64,000 nucleotides of DNA from Heterodera schachtii. Its lineage: Eukaryota; Nematoda; Chromadorea; Rhabditida; Heteroderidae. Both the position numbers and the translations under genes were made by a program. The stretch is from assembly GCA_023374025.1 (NCBI GenBank), contig SIJG01000011.1:1075343-1139342 (forward strand), read 5' to 3'. The notes below the pieces were generated by a model. The model ran no database searches. It saw only the letters and a list, made by a program, of their open reading frames with translations, and had not been told where the DNA came from. Positions 23,655 to 34,789 of this stretch are shown here, one piece after another. Every line of letters starts with the position of its first letter. The first letter of the stretch is position 1.

Positions 23655-26600
23655 TATTATATTTTTAATGGTTAAGATCACCATGAAGGAAAGATTTAAT
23701 CAAGGTAATTTAAAGACTTTTTAATGAGCATAAAAAGACAAATTATGGCATTTTTTTGAGTTTTTTAAAAATATATTTGTAATGTTAACTGTAAGCATAA
23801 ACCACTCTAAAAACAGGGTGACTTCAGTTTTTGTTTTCTTTTGCACTTTTTCGTCAGGTGCCAAATTTGCATTTTTCGTTTCGAAAAATATTTTTGAAGT
23901 GCGACTACATATATTTATGAATTTTAATAATCTCGATTATTTTCAATTAATATTATTATTTTTATTAGAAATTTTTTAACAGTTTTTTAAAACATTGATC
24001 ATTTTTATTTTAAAAAGGCGTTATTTTTGAATTTTCCGTAACTCCAATACTATTTATTATACTTTTCTAATACCAAATGCGCCATAAGTTTACCAAAATC
24101 CTTACTAATATTTTATTGGTTTTGTCAGTTTATATATTTATTTTCAATTGTTTTGTTTAATTTTTTTTTAAAAGCCGATGAATGGTGTCCCTCCTTCGTA
24201 TTTATGGGGTAGTTCTGGCCATTTCTCATGCCACCTTCAATTATAATTTCTGGGCTAATTCTCAGCGCTCACATTCTTGCCTGAGCGTTATTGGTTTTTT
24301 AATTTTCAGGAATTTTGTCTATTGATTAATTATCCACGTCACAACAAGTTAATATTACGCGAAATTTTTTTATTTACTTTACAATTAAAATTGCACGCAA
24401 TCGTAGTAATAGGCCTTTGGCTGGTGAGTCGTAGTGGAAAAGCATTTTTTGTAATTTGTAACTTCGATTGTGTCACATTTATCCAAATCGATTAATTTTT
24501 GTATTATGTGATATTATGAAATGTAATATTTAATTATCGTATTTTGGAAGACAATCAGAAGCGATCATCATCTATTGCATACCATAAATATTTTTTAATA
24601 TAGTATCATTCGTTTATTTTTACTTCTATGATTCGTATGTGAATTTATTTTTTTAATTCTGAACGACAGACTGCTTTTTCCAGAAACTTAAAAGTAAAAT
24701 TTTAATTATTAATTGTAATTTTATATAACAACTAAACTCATTTTGTTTGACTTATTTATAGTCATACAAGAAATGTGTTTTTTATTATTATGTAGAAGCT
24801 TGACACATGCGATATTATAGTTTCTAATAAAGTAGTAATTTTTCAGTAAATGCGTATTTTAACCATTTTATATTCCATAAACTGCTATTCGCAATAAAAT
24901 CACAGTTGAGTGTATATTTCGAAGGTCCCATATAAGGCGGGTTTTTGGATCGAAACTCAAGCGGAAATCAATAATTGCCTGACCCTTAATAAGGTAGACA
25001 GGTTTCATATTTATATTTTTATACAATTAAGCATAACTTAAGTTTTTAATACTTTTTATTTTTTCAATTTTATTAAATTATAGTGCCCGAACTTTCCAAT
25101 TTACAAATTTATGGTGCTCAAGTTTCTCCCACGATGACTATCGAATAGCTGGATCCCTACCCTTCCCCAAAGTTAGCGCGCATTGAAAAGAAAATTTATG
25201 AAAAACATGAAAGGTCGCTAATTAATCGAAAACTAGAAAAATTCTCATGAGTTCCATAACAGCGAAAAATTACCGTTAGGTACCGGCACACGTTAAAGTG
25301 TAAATTAGCGATGCCACTCTCTAAAAGGCCGCTTTACACTTCCTTTAAATAAATATATTCAAAAAAATATTGGAGAAATTAAAAAAAGCATTCGAATATA
25401 CTAATTATTTTTATTAACCATGGCAAGGCGACTTCACATCTAATTTTATCTGATAAAATAAAATTATTCGTAAATGGCATCTGTAATTTTTAATATGAAA
25501 TTTTCTATTAAAAAATAAAAATTAACAATAAAAATAATATGAAAAATAAATATTAATAAATAGCAACTGATGATACATGGTGTAGATCTACGTCAGAGAC
25601 AAAATATAGCTTATCTTTGCCTGGGGCAGAACAGTGCATAAATGTATTTTATTGTCATTTTCATTTTTATTTGGTTTTTACTTTAAGTTATTTTTTCATT
25701 TTTTTTATTGCCTTTAAGGCTTCTTACTTTCAATTGCCAGATTTTTTTTTATTAATTAGTTGTAGAATTGTAAAATGAAAAACATTTCCTTGCTTGGTTT
25801 CAGCGGTAGTCACTAAAACCCGACTTCTCATATTCAGCAACGAACTGTTGCCTGAGCCGCATAAAAGCAGATGCATAGGATCAGAGTGCCAGAAATGAAC
25901 GTCGTTTGATCGAATTTTGAATTATTTAATTTAGTAAATTCAAGACTAATGAGAATTAAATTATACATATATATTTTTTCTGTGATATTTCATTCTTTGA
26001 TTACGCGCAGTTTATTTTTTATGGTATAATTTACATTTAAACATTAAATATTTTAATTAAATTTAAATATTACAATTTTTCTACCAATTAAAATGTTTAA
26101 TAAATGATGAATTTAATTTTTTTACATTTACTTTCAAGTAAAATAGATATAATAAAAGTTTTAAGTGCATTATTTTTTAAGGGCTATTTCATACTAATAA
26201 ATATTAATTTATATAAGACATTATGGAATTATATTTTTAAATTATGACCGTATTGTAAAAAAGAAAAAAATAATTAAAAGGAAAAAAATTAAAATTCTTT
26301 TCTTTTTAAAAAAAAAGATGCCGTTAAATCAAAATGTATTTTTATACTTTTATAAAATATTCTTAAAAATTCTTCCATGAATTTTCCTTTCTTTGTCTGC
26401 ATTTTACCAATTCTTTTAGTGTTTTTTTGGTTGTTAATTTTTTTTAATTTGTTTTAACTTAAATTAAATTTAATAAATTCTTTATTTATTTAATCACTCT
26501 CGCAATTGTGTATTATAAATTTTCAAATATTAATTAAACTTTGCTTATGCATTGATTGTTAGGTTTATTCTTAAAAAAATATAATATTAATAAAAAACAT

Positions 26601-27323
26601 CACTCAACAGGGTAAAGAAATTAATTTTGTATGGAGTCTCGAAACTTGATACATACCTTTCCTTTGTCAACTGTAAACCATGACGAACTCTTTTGACAAT
26701 TAGAAACCGATTGGTACGAACGCAAAGCCGGTTTTCGCTTTTATGCTTAAGCTTAATAAATGTGAATCTAAATTTAAATATTTGAGTGATTGTTAATTAT
26801 TGGCTCCAATTCATATATTTTTGATGGCCAGCATCCTTTAAAACATAAATACAAATGATAAAACAACATCATTAATAATTTAAACCAATAATAATTATAA
26901 AATTTATTGTTGTTTATTTATAACATAAAAATTATGTCGATTCTTTTCAGTTTTTAAATATGATAAAGTAGTATATATTTGTATTTAACAAATTATTCTT
27001 TACATTTTTTCCGCTTTATATAATTCCTACAATTATTGCATCTTTCTTCTTTTCTGAAATTGATCAATGGAGCAAAGTTATTTAAGGTATAAAACAAACA
27101 ATGTGTGAAATCTATATTTCATAACTTGGTTCAGTTTTGGTATCACTCAATAGCTCTAAATATTCTCTACCAGAATCTTATTTTTAAATTTTTTATGTAT
27201 AAAAGGTTATGGCCATTCATTAAGCTTTGGAACATGTTTAATATTTTTTATAAACAAATATAAATTTTATTAATTAAATCAGTTTATCTTTTGACCATTC
27301 AGCTTTTGGACTTTTTATTATAA
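23655..27323. other. AT-rich intergenic DNA
   Basis: No gene recognised on either strand. Near 26540-26720 a diverged copy of the palindrome-arm segment 16450-16540 is visible (shared word GACAATTAGAAACCG against GGCAATTAGAAACCG), interrupted by unrelated sequence. Confidence 0.4.
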
Positions 27324-27365
27324 CTAGCGCAGGCGCGCTCGCTTCGCTCGCGCACCTCGCGCTAG
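27324..27365. repeat. CTAGCGC palindrome
   Basis: CTAGCGC (27324-27330) pairs with GCGCTAG (27359-27365); between them is GC-rich DNA around TCGCTTCGCTCGCG, itself self-complementary. It is an isolated GC island in AT-rich DNA, directly before the CT tract. A related CTAGCG-ended palindrome is at 49457. Confidence 0.7.
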
Positions 27366-27399
27366 CTAAAGGTTAAAAAAATATTTGTCATCCTTATCC

Positions 27400-27607
27400 A
27401 ACTTGCCCCACGCTCTATCTTCCCTTCTCTTTCTCTCTCTCGTCTCTTCTTAATTTTCTCTTTTTTCATCTAACCTCTTTTCTTTCTCTCTATCCTCTTT
27501 CTCTCATCTCTTTCCTCTCTCTCTCTCTCTCCTCACTCCTCTCCCCTTTTCTCTCTTTTCTTTCTCTCTCTCTCTCTCTCTCTATGTCATTTCATTCTAT
27601 CTCTTTC

Positions 27608-27647
<40 letters not shown>

Positions 27648-29105
27648 ATCTCATTTCATTCTATCTCTTTCCTCTCTCTCTCTCTTTCTCTCTCTCTCAC
27701 CTCTCACTTTCTCTCTCTCTCATCTCTTTTTAATTTTCTCTTTCCTCTCTCTCTCTCATTCTTTCTTTCTCTCTATTTCATTTCATTCTATCTTTCTTCT
27801 CTCTCTGTCCTCTTTTCTCTTCTCTTTCCTCTCTCTCTCTCCTCTTTTCTCTTCTCTTTCCTCTCTCTCTCTCTCCTCTTTTCTCTCTCTATCTCTCTTC
27901 AGCACCTCCTATTTCTCTCTCTTTTTCCTATCTTATCTCTCTTTCCTCTCTCTCCCCTCTTTTCTTTTCTCTTTCCTCTCTCTCTTCTTTTTCTCTCTCT
28001 TATCTTTTCTCTATCTCTTCTTTTCTATCTCTCTCTCTCTCTCTCTCCAGCACCTCCTGTTCTCTCTCTCTCTCTTTCTCCACTTTTTTTCTCTCTCTCA
28101 TCTCTCTCTCTTTCCTTTTCTCTCTCTCTCCAGCACCTCCTATTTTTCTCTCTCTCTCGTCTCTTCTTTTTCTCGTCTTCTATCTATCTCCTTTTCTTTC
28201 TCCTCTCCTCTCCTCTCCTTTTTTTCTCTCTCTCTCATCTCTCTCTCTCTTTCCTTTTGTCTCTCTCTCCAGCACTTCCTTTTTTCTCTCTCTCTCTCTC
28301 CAGCCCCCTATTTTCTCTCTCTCTCTCTCTTCTCTTTCTAACTCTCCCTTTTTCTATCTATCTCTCTTTCCTCTCCTCTCCCCTTTTATCTCTTTCTCTC
28401 TCTCTACTCCTCCTCTTTCTCTCTCTTCTCTTTTTCTCACTCTCCTCTTTTCTCTCTCTCTCTTCTCTTTCTAAACTCTCCCTTTTTCCTATCTATCTCT
28501 CTTTCCTCTCTCTCTCTCCCCTTTATCTCTTTCTCTCTCTCTAACACCTCCTCTTTTCTCTCTCTTCTCTTTTCTCACTCTCCTCTTTTCTCTCTCTTTC
28601 TCCTCTTTCTCTCTCTCCTCTTATCTCTCTCCTCTTTTCTCTCTCTCTTTCTCTTTCTTGTTTTCTCTCTCCTCTCTCAAGCACCTCTTCGTTTCTCTCT
28701 TCTCTTCTCTCTCTCCTCTTTCGGCTCTTCTTTTTCTCTCTTTTCTATCTATCTTCTTTTATTTGTTTCTCTCTCTCCTCTTTTCTCTCTCTTCTCTTTT
28801 CTCACTCTCCTTTTTCTTTCTCTCTCCCCTCCTCTCTTCTTTCTCTCTCTCTTTTTCTTTCTCCCTATCTTCCTTTCTCTCTATTTAGATTCATTCTATC
28901 TCTTTCCTCTCTCTCTTTCTCTTTTTCTCTCTCTCTCTCTCCAGCACCTCTTCTTTTCTCTCTTCTCTCTCTCGTCTCTTCTTTTTTTCCTCCGTTTCTA
29001 TCTATCCTCTTTTCCTTTCGCTCTCTCTCTTTCTCCTCTTTTCTCTCTCTCCCTCTTTCTGTTTTTCTCTGTATCATTTCACTCTATCAATGTCTTACTT
29101 TCTCT
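27400..29105. repeat. Long polypyrimidine (CT) microsatellite tract
   Basis: About 1.7 kb almost entirely C and T on the plus strand, built from CTCTCT runs mixed with TTTTCTC. An interspersed word CCAGCACCTCC recurs (about 28030, 28130, 28265, 28940), hinting at a longer higher-order unit. Open frames here (Ser/Leu/Phe-rich) are compositional. Confidence 0.95.
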
Positions 29106-30746
29106 ATTATGAATGATGTCCTTACGAAATTTTTTTCCTGTCAAAAAACATTTCTTGAAAGATTTCGTGCAATAAATAATTCAAATATTTGTGACACACA
29201 CACATTGCAAAATTAATATATTAGATAAATTCAAGAAGCGTTGTAAATTCATCAAATACATTCATTGTAATTCGTGCAGTTTATTTTTTTATTACATAAT
29301 TAACTGTTTGTTGAAACATTAATATTTAATAGAATTTAAATTATTACATTTTTGGCCAATTAAAATTTTAAATGAAAGTTTTTATTATTTGTTTTTAAAA
29401 TAATCAAATACAATAAATTTACCAACCAAATGACACAGAATATTTTCGAGTTATTTTGATTCGAAAGCTTAATACGCTGGTATCAATTTAGGTTTATCCA
29501 ATAAATTACGATTTTGTTATTAAAATCTGTATTTAAAGTTTCACTTTCTAGGTGCGCACTTCGGGTTTCAAATGGTTATACGAGGATCGGTTCTGTATTT
29601 TTCTTTCATAGTTTAAGACTTCGGTATTTCATAATTAAAAACTCATTGTGTAACGGAAATTCTTGAATATATTTCCAAATTATTCAGATCCCATTTTCAT
29701 ATTAAAATAGAAATTTTTTTGTTATTTTTTAAAGTTTACTCTCGATTTATATGAACTTGTTGTTTTTCATCGTACAAATGAACGAATTAGCTAATTTTTG
29801 TTTATATTAATTTTTTTTATTAAATTTTAATTAGGTATTTAGTGCATATTAATATCTCGAGCTCCAACCCATAAGCTGCCTACCATTTTGGGACAAGGTT
29901 CCAATCAATGGCACAGTTTGTCCTTTGTAATTACATAAATTAAAAGTATTTCGATCAGGCCTACGTGTAGTTTATTTTTTAACATATAAAACAATATGTT
30001 AGGCATTAAATACTTGAATTAAAAATAAATATTACAATTTTTCAACCAATAAAGTGTTAAATTAATGATGAGCTTGGATTATTTGATTATTAGATTATTA
30101 CGCTTGCTTAATTTCCATTTGAGTTTCGATTATTAAAATATGTAATTTTTTATGTGTTCATTTTTTAAATAGCTCAAATCTTCTGGTCCGAGTTGATTTA
30201 TAATGCGATTATCATTCTTTTTTTTCATAGTTAAACTTTCGGCTTTTCAGAATAAAAAATTCAATTTTAAAAGTAACATCTGAAAACATTTCTTACAAAA
30301 TTGAAATTCAGTTTATGCTCGATTTTCAAAACTTTTCAAATTCAAAAACCTTTTCATTTTATATTTAAAATCAGTTTTGTTCAAGAGTTTATTTTATTAT
30401 AGTAAATTTATGCAAAAATTGAAACTTTCAAAGTCATAAAAATATGCATTGAAAATAATTTAAATATGCAAATTAGTTTTGTTTGTTAAAAGATTTAATT
30501 TGCAATTATTACATTTTTTTAATTCGCATCATAATTTTTCCTAAATGGCATAATTTGCTTTTTGTGTTTATTAGTTCTTTGATTTAAAAATATTTTTTAA
30601 ATAATTAGCAATGAGATTTACACGGTTAATTTTTATAAATTTGATAATAAAAAATCCCTTATTTTGGTAATTATTCATGACAACTCAAGTCTATAATGGA
30701 GGGTGCTGCTGGATCAAATTTAGCTCCTAAAATTTCTTTGAAATTT
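29106..30746. other. AT-rich intergenic DNA
   Basis: No gene or element recognised on either strand. Confidence 0.4.
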
Positions 30747-31230
30747 CACTGACAAAGGAGAGGTCGGCAAGTGACCGTGGGATTTCAAAATGAAACTTGG
30801 TGGGTGGGTAAATCACCCCTAGTTTCTATTGTGAAATTTTAACCATTTTTGCCAAATGAACATGAGTGCCAAGTTATGACGTGCCAAACTTTTTTAATGA
30901 ACAAACAAATTGAAAAGTTGTTTGTACCTCTTTGCAGAATCCAGCGGTGTAGAGGTAATGCGCTAGTCAGCGATTTTTAAGCCTCGGGTTCGGATCCGCT
31001 ATATGCGTTCATTTTTAAATTTTTATTTTTGCCTTTTATTCAAAGTTAAGAAATTAATTATCTTTTCTAATTATAAAATGCCAAAAACTTTAGCACGTCA
31101 TATCTCGGCACAGAAGCTTATTTGGCAAAAATGGTTAAAATTTCACAATAGAAACTAGGGGTGATTTACCCACCCACCAAGTTTCATTTTGAAATCCCAC
31201 GGTCACTTGCCAACCTCTCCTTTGTGAGTC
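30747..31230. mobile_element. Long inverted-repeat element with tRNA-like core
   Basis: Arms of about 145 bp (30752-30895 and 31082-31225) are inverted copies, e.g. ACAAAGGAGAGGTCGGCAAG against its complement at the right end. The spacer holds a tRNA-like sequence. A clear target duplication was not found. Confidence 0.8.
30943..31000 (+). other. tRNA-like sequence (A box and B box)
   Basis: TGTAGAGGTAATGCGC resembles the A box/D arm and GGGTTCGGATCC the B box/T loop; the ends AGCGG and CCGCT can pair. Spacing is tRNA-like but the anticodon arm is poor, so this is a tRNA-derived relic rather than a working tRNA. Confidence 0.5.
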
Positions 31231-31446
31231 TATTTTTTTATAATTTCTTTTTGAGAAAGTTTTGGTTTTCTGTGCACATCTCTCACGTTGAGACCAATCA
31301 AGTTGGATAAAATTTATTCTTAAAAGATGAATTTCAATGTATTATAATTTACTTAATAATTTTTAAATTTTTTTCATTGACTTTTTTGAGTTTATTTCGA
31401 AAACTTTTTCGAATCACTTGGATTTTCTATTTTAATATTAAATCAC

Positions 31447-32249
31447 TAGGGATGCAATTTTTAGGCAAAAGCCTATTTTTTTCCTGAGCTCCCCGTGGCC
31501 TGAAACGCACGAAAAACATGTTTTTTTCGGGTGTTGTTAAGCTACTTTTCGAGTTATTAGTGCCTATTTTCTAGGCTTTTATTTTAGCGCCTAAAAAGCC
31601 TAAAAATTTTTGAAAAAGCCTATTTTTGCCTATTTTGCCGTTTTGTCCAAAATTTGTTAACAAAAATGCAATAAAAACGAAAATCTTTGCATAGAATAAA
31701 GAAATCTCGGAAAATAAAATCCGGAAATTGCTTAATTAATTTAAAAATATTTGTTTAGAATTCTTTAGTGATTAATATTCAATTTTAGTGTTAAACATGC
31801 AAAAAGAACCTTCGTCCCGCGCATTTCTTTTCAAAAAATGGATTTTTGGCGTTTTGTCCAAAATTTGTTAACAAAAATGCAAATAAAAACGAAAAATACA
31901 CCCCTAAGAATAGATTTTTTGGGAATTTTAAAAATACACCCCTAAGAATCGACCCAAAAATTTCTAAAAATAAACCCCCTAAGAAATGAAAAATTTTCCA
32001 AAAATTCATCTCCAAAATGTATTTATTTATTTTCTTGACAAGAATTTATGCTTTAAAAAATTATTTATCTCAATACTGACTTGGCTTAATTTTTTTTATT
32101 TTTTTGAATAAATTTTTGTCATTTTACACCCCTAAATTTGAGGTTTTTTAGTGCCTATTTTCCATTTTTTAGTGCCTATTTTGAGGATTTTTTAGAGCCT
32201 AAAGCCTACCTATTTTGGCGTTTTTTAGTGCCTATAAATTGCATCCCTA
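31447..32249. mobile_element. Non-autonomous hAT element
   Basis: Ends TAGGGATGCAATTTTTAGGC and GCCTATAAATTGCATCCCTA, with a perfect 8-bp target duplication TAAATCAC (31439-31446 and 32250-32257). The interior is full of the word GCCTATTTT. It is 803 bp long with no transposase. Confidence 0.9.
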
Positions 32250-32257
32250 TAAATCAC

Positions 32258-32993
32258 TAATACACTGATTTCGTAATTATATTTTGCATATCAATTTAAA
32301 TTTCAATTCAAAATGTCGGTGCTTTTGTCTATTTATCTTTTTTTCTTAATTTTAATAAGTTTTCCTTTAATTTTTGATGATGGGCGCCGCTTGTGCACTG
32401 TTCAATATTTGCGATTTGTTAACATATTTAGACCAAACAATTAGCTAAATTGGTTTAAAAAGGCGAGATTTTTCAGTTAATTCATAAATTATGGGCTTTT
32501 AAAAAATCAATAAATGAAAACTTAATTTATTTATGATTTTCTACTTTTTAAGAAGAAAATATATGTAAAGTCTTAAGATAAAAAATTGTTCTCTATGTTT
32601 TTATTTCTCCAATTCGTACTGGGTTATTTCACCGCTTTTTCAAAAATGGGAGTCCGTTGGTGACATATTTATATGTATGCGCCGCGCCGCATGGGAAAAT
32701 ATAAATGGCTTTGTATCAAAATATGTTGAATGATAAAAAGTAAAACCGGGCAAAATCTCTAACAACTGGGTTAATCGAAATCTCAGTTGACCTATTGCAA
32801 CATTTTTTGGAAAAAATTCAGTTAAAAATATGTTATTTCTAAATTTTTAAATTTTTTTTTAGGCAAAATGGGAACAAAATTTGAGATTCTACACTCAATT
32901 CTCAATAAGATGCAAAAAAAATCGCATTCAAATTAGTTCTGAAGCCAAGTTATATATAATTTTTGAAAATCGAAAAAATCGACAATTTTTGCA
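32258..32993. other. AT-rich intergenic DNA
   Basis: No gene recognised. CGCCGCGCCGC at about 32680 is an isolated GC patch. Confidence 0.4.
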
Positions 32994-33001
32994 CTCTATA
33001 C

Positions 33002-33778
33002 GGTAACATGTGATTTCGTCAGAAGTGATTTCGTCAGTGAGTGATTTCGTCAGCAGTGATTTCGTTAGTAAGGGATTTCGTCAGTGATAATAATCATTTT
33101 TTATGAAAACATTTAATTTTTCATAAATTAAAATTCATTCGATATTTAAATTCAAAGTAAAATTATTTGCTCGATTGTCAACCGATTTATGTGCCGGTCA
33201 TTTACATATCATAAAATATTTTGTATTTGTGCCTCGTTTTTGCTAATTTTATAATCCTGTATGTTTATTTATAGGTGGTCGCCAGCCATTCATTCTGCAT
33301 GATCTCGGAATTTCTCTTTTAAATTTCTTACCAGGGGTGGAGCGCGACGCAACAATTTGAATCCGCGCTGCGCGACCGCGTGAGCTTTATGTCCTCGCTC
33401 CATCCCTGTTTCTTACTAATAATTTCGTATTTCTGCTTTAGGCGAATTTATTAATATTTTTCTGTCAAAAATTTTCCATTTGATGGTTTTTGACTAACGT
33501 CCCAGCACCTTTCTGACGGAAAATGGGCACGTGAAAAGCGCAAATCAAAATGGATTCGGCAGGGCAAAATTTGAGAAAGCTTATATAAGACTGCAAATCG
33601 TGACTCGTTTAAATATTTGCAAGCCTATACTTATGACTCGAATTTTTGAATTTTTTTTAGCTAGGTGTACGCTTTTTTAATAATTCATTTTCACTGACGA
33701 AATCACTCACTGACGAAATCACTTACTGACGAAATCACTCACTGACGAAATCACTTACTGACGAAATCACCGGGAACC
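33002..33778. mobile_element. MULE-like element with tandem-repeat ends
   Basis: The terminal arrays repeat GTGATTTCGTCAGTGA at 33014-33086 and, inverted, at 33690-33770. They are flanked by an 8-bp duplication CTCTATAC (32994-33001 and 33779-33786). The ends GGTAACATGTGATTTCG and, reversed, GGTTCCCGGTGATTTCG agree. The architecture matches the MULEs at 16707 and 46725. A degraded pair of the same units occurs at about 51795-51830. Confidence 0.82.
33332..33408. mobile_element. 77-bp hAT miniature element nested in a MULE
   Basis: Ends CAGGGGTGGAGCG and CGCTCCATCCCTG, with a perfect 8-bp duplication TTTCTTAC (33324-33331 and 33409-33416). It is unusually short and GC-rich and lies inside the MULE at 33002-33778. 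Confidence 0.88.
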
Positions 33779-33786
33779 CTCTATAC

Positions 33787-34460
33787 GGCTTTGAACCAAT
33801 TTAGTTATGTTAAATTTACCAAAAATCTCATTCAAAAAAAGTATTTACCCTGACCAATTTATTTGCTGAAATAAATAAATTTAAAAAAGGTAAAAAACGG
33901 GAGAAAGAATCAATGCAAAAGGTGAATGAAAAGCATGAATGGTGCGCAATTGCAGCCCATTCTCTGCCAAAATCCGCCGAAGCGAAAAGGCGAAAGCGAA
34001 ATGCCCAAAAAAAGCGAAAAGGCGAAATTTTTTTTCCAAAAATTAGATGAATTTGAAAGACTAAAAAAATTCACCTTTTAATGTTTATTTTTTTTCTTAT
34101 GCCATATAGTCAAAAAGCTTCCTATTTTATTAGAGTTGTACGGGACCGGGAAATTTTGCCAAAACCTGGACCGGGACCTGAAAAGCCCGGACCGGGACCT
34201 CGGTTTTTGGCCGGAATAGGGAACGCGACGAACTGGGAAATTTTAAAAATTAAAAAAATTAAATTTTTACTTTGCTATTTATTTTATAAAATCCAAAAAG
34301 CAAAATTAAATTAATGAAAATTCTCAAAGAAATTTTCTTCAGTTATTTCAAACAATTAATCTTTTTAGACTAAACGAATTTAATTACAAATTCATATTTT
34401 CTTTTCACATCATTTTTTTCGGCGCGCTTTTTCCAAAAAACTTTTGGTAAAGAAGGGGGT
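33787..34460. other. Intergenic, GGGACC-rich repeat fragment
   Basis: No gene recognised. 34138-34222 repeats GACCGGGACC-type words. ATTAGAGTTG at about 34130 and its inverse at about 35070 may be the ends of a roughly 950-bp element, but no target duplication was found. Confidence 0.4.
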
Positions 34461-34486
34461 CCGGCGGTGCCGATAGGCGCCGCCGG
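34461..34486 (+). repeat. GATA-loop GC hairpin (perfect)
   Basis: Same 11-pair stem and GATA loop as at 7012. About 30 nt downstream comes CTGTTAACAGATTTTGTC, the conserved companion block. Confidence 0.85.
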
Positions 34487-34655
34487 GAAAAATTTTGAAA
34501 ACATTGATGGATCTGTTAACAGATTTTGTCGAAGAAATGATAAATTTATGCGATTTTGAGAGAATTCTTTAAATAAGGTTTACGAATTTTTGGGCCTGGC
34601 GATGCCAAGCGAATTTTATAAGTAAAAAATAAATAAATTAAAAAAAGACAGTAAA

Positions 34656-34712
34656 CCGGTATCGAACTCATGAAAGAAAGTAATGTCAAAGTTGATGCAC
34701 TAACCACTACAC
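34656..34712 (-). other. tRNA-like head of a possible SINE
   Basis: On the minus strand GTAGTGGTTAGTGCATC matches an A box and GAGTTCGATACC a B box, about 35 nt apart. It lies 170 nt beyond the GATA-loop hairpin, in the same relative position as the tRNA-like sequence at 60784, suggesting one SINE family with a hairpin tail. Confidence 0.5.
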
Positions 34713-34788
34713 TACACTACACTACACTACACTACACTACACTACACTACACTACACTACACTACACTACACTACACTACACTACACA
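34703..34788 (+). repeat. (CACTA)n microsatellite
   Basis: About 17 copies of a 5-bp unit. The array grows out of the TAGTGTAGTGG word at the 5' end of the tRNA-like sequence, so it probably expanded from that motif. Confidence 0.95.
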
Positions 34789-34789
34789 T

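Noticed and set aside
28257..29077. Ser/Leu/Phe-rich and Arg/Glu-rich long open frames in the CT tract
   Set aside because: Low-complexity translation of a microsatellite; no start, splice or family evidence.
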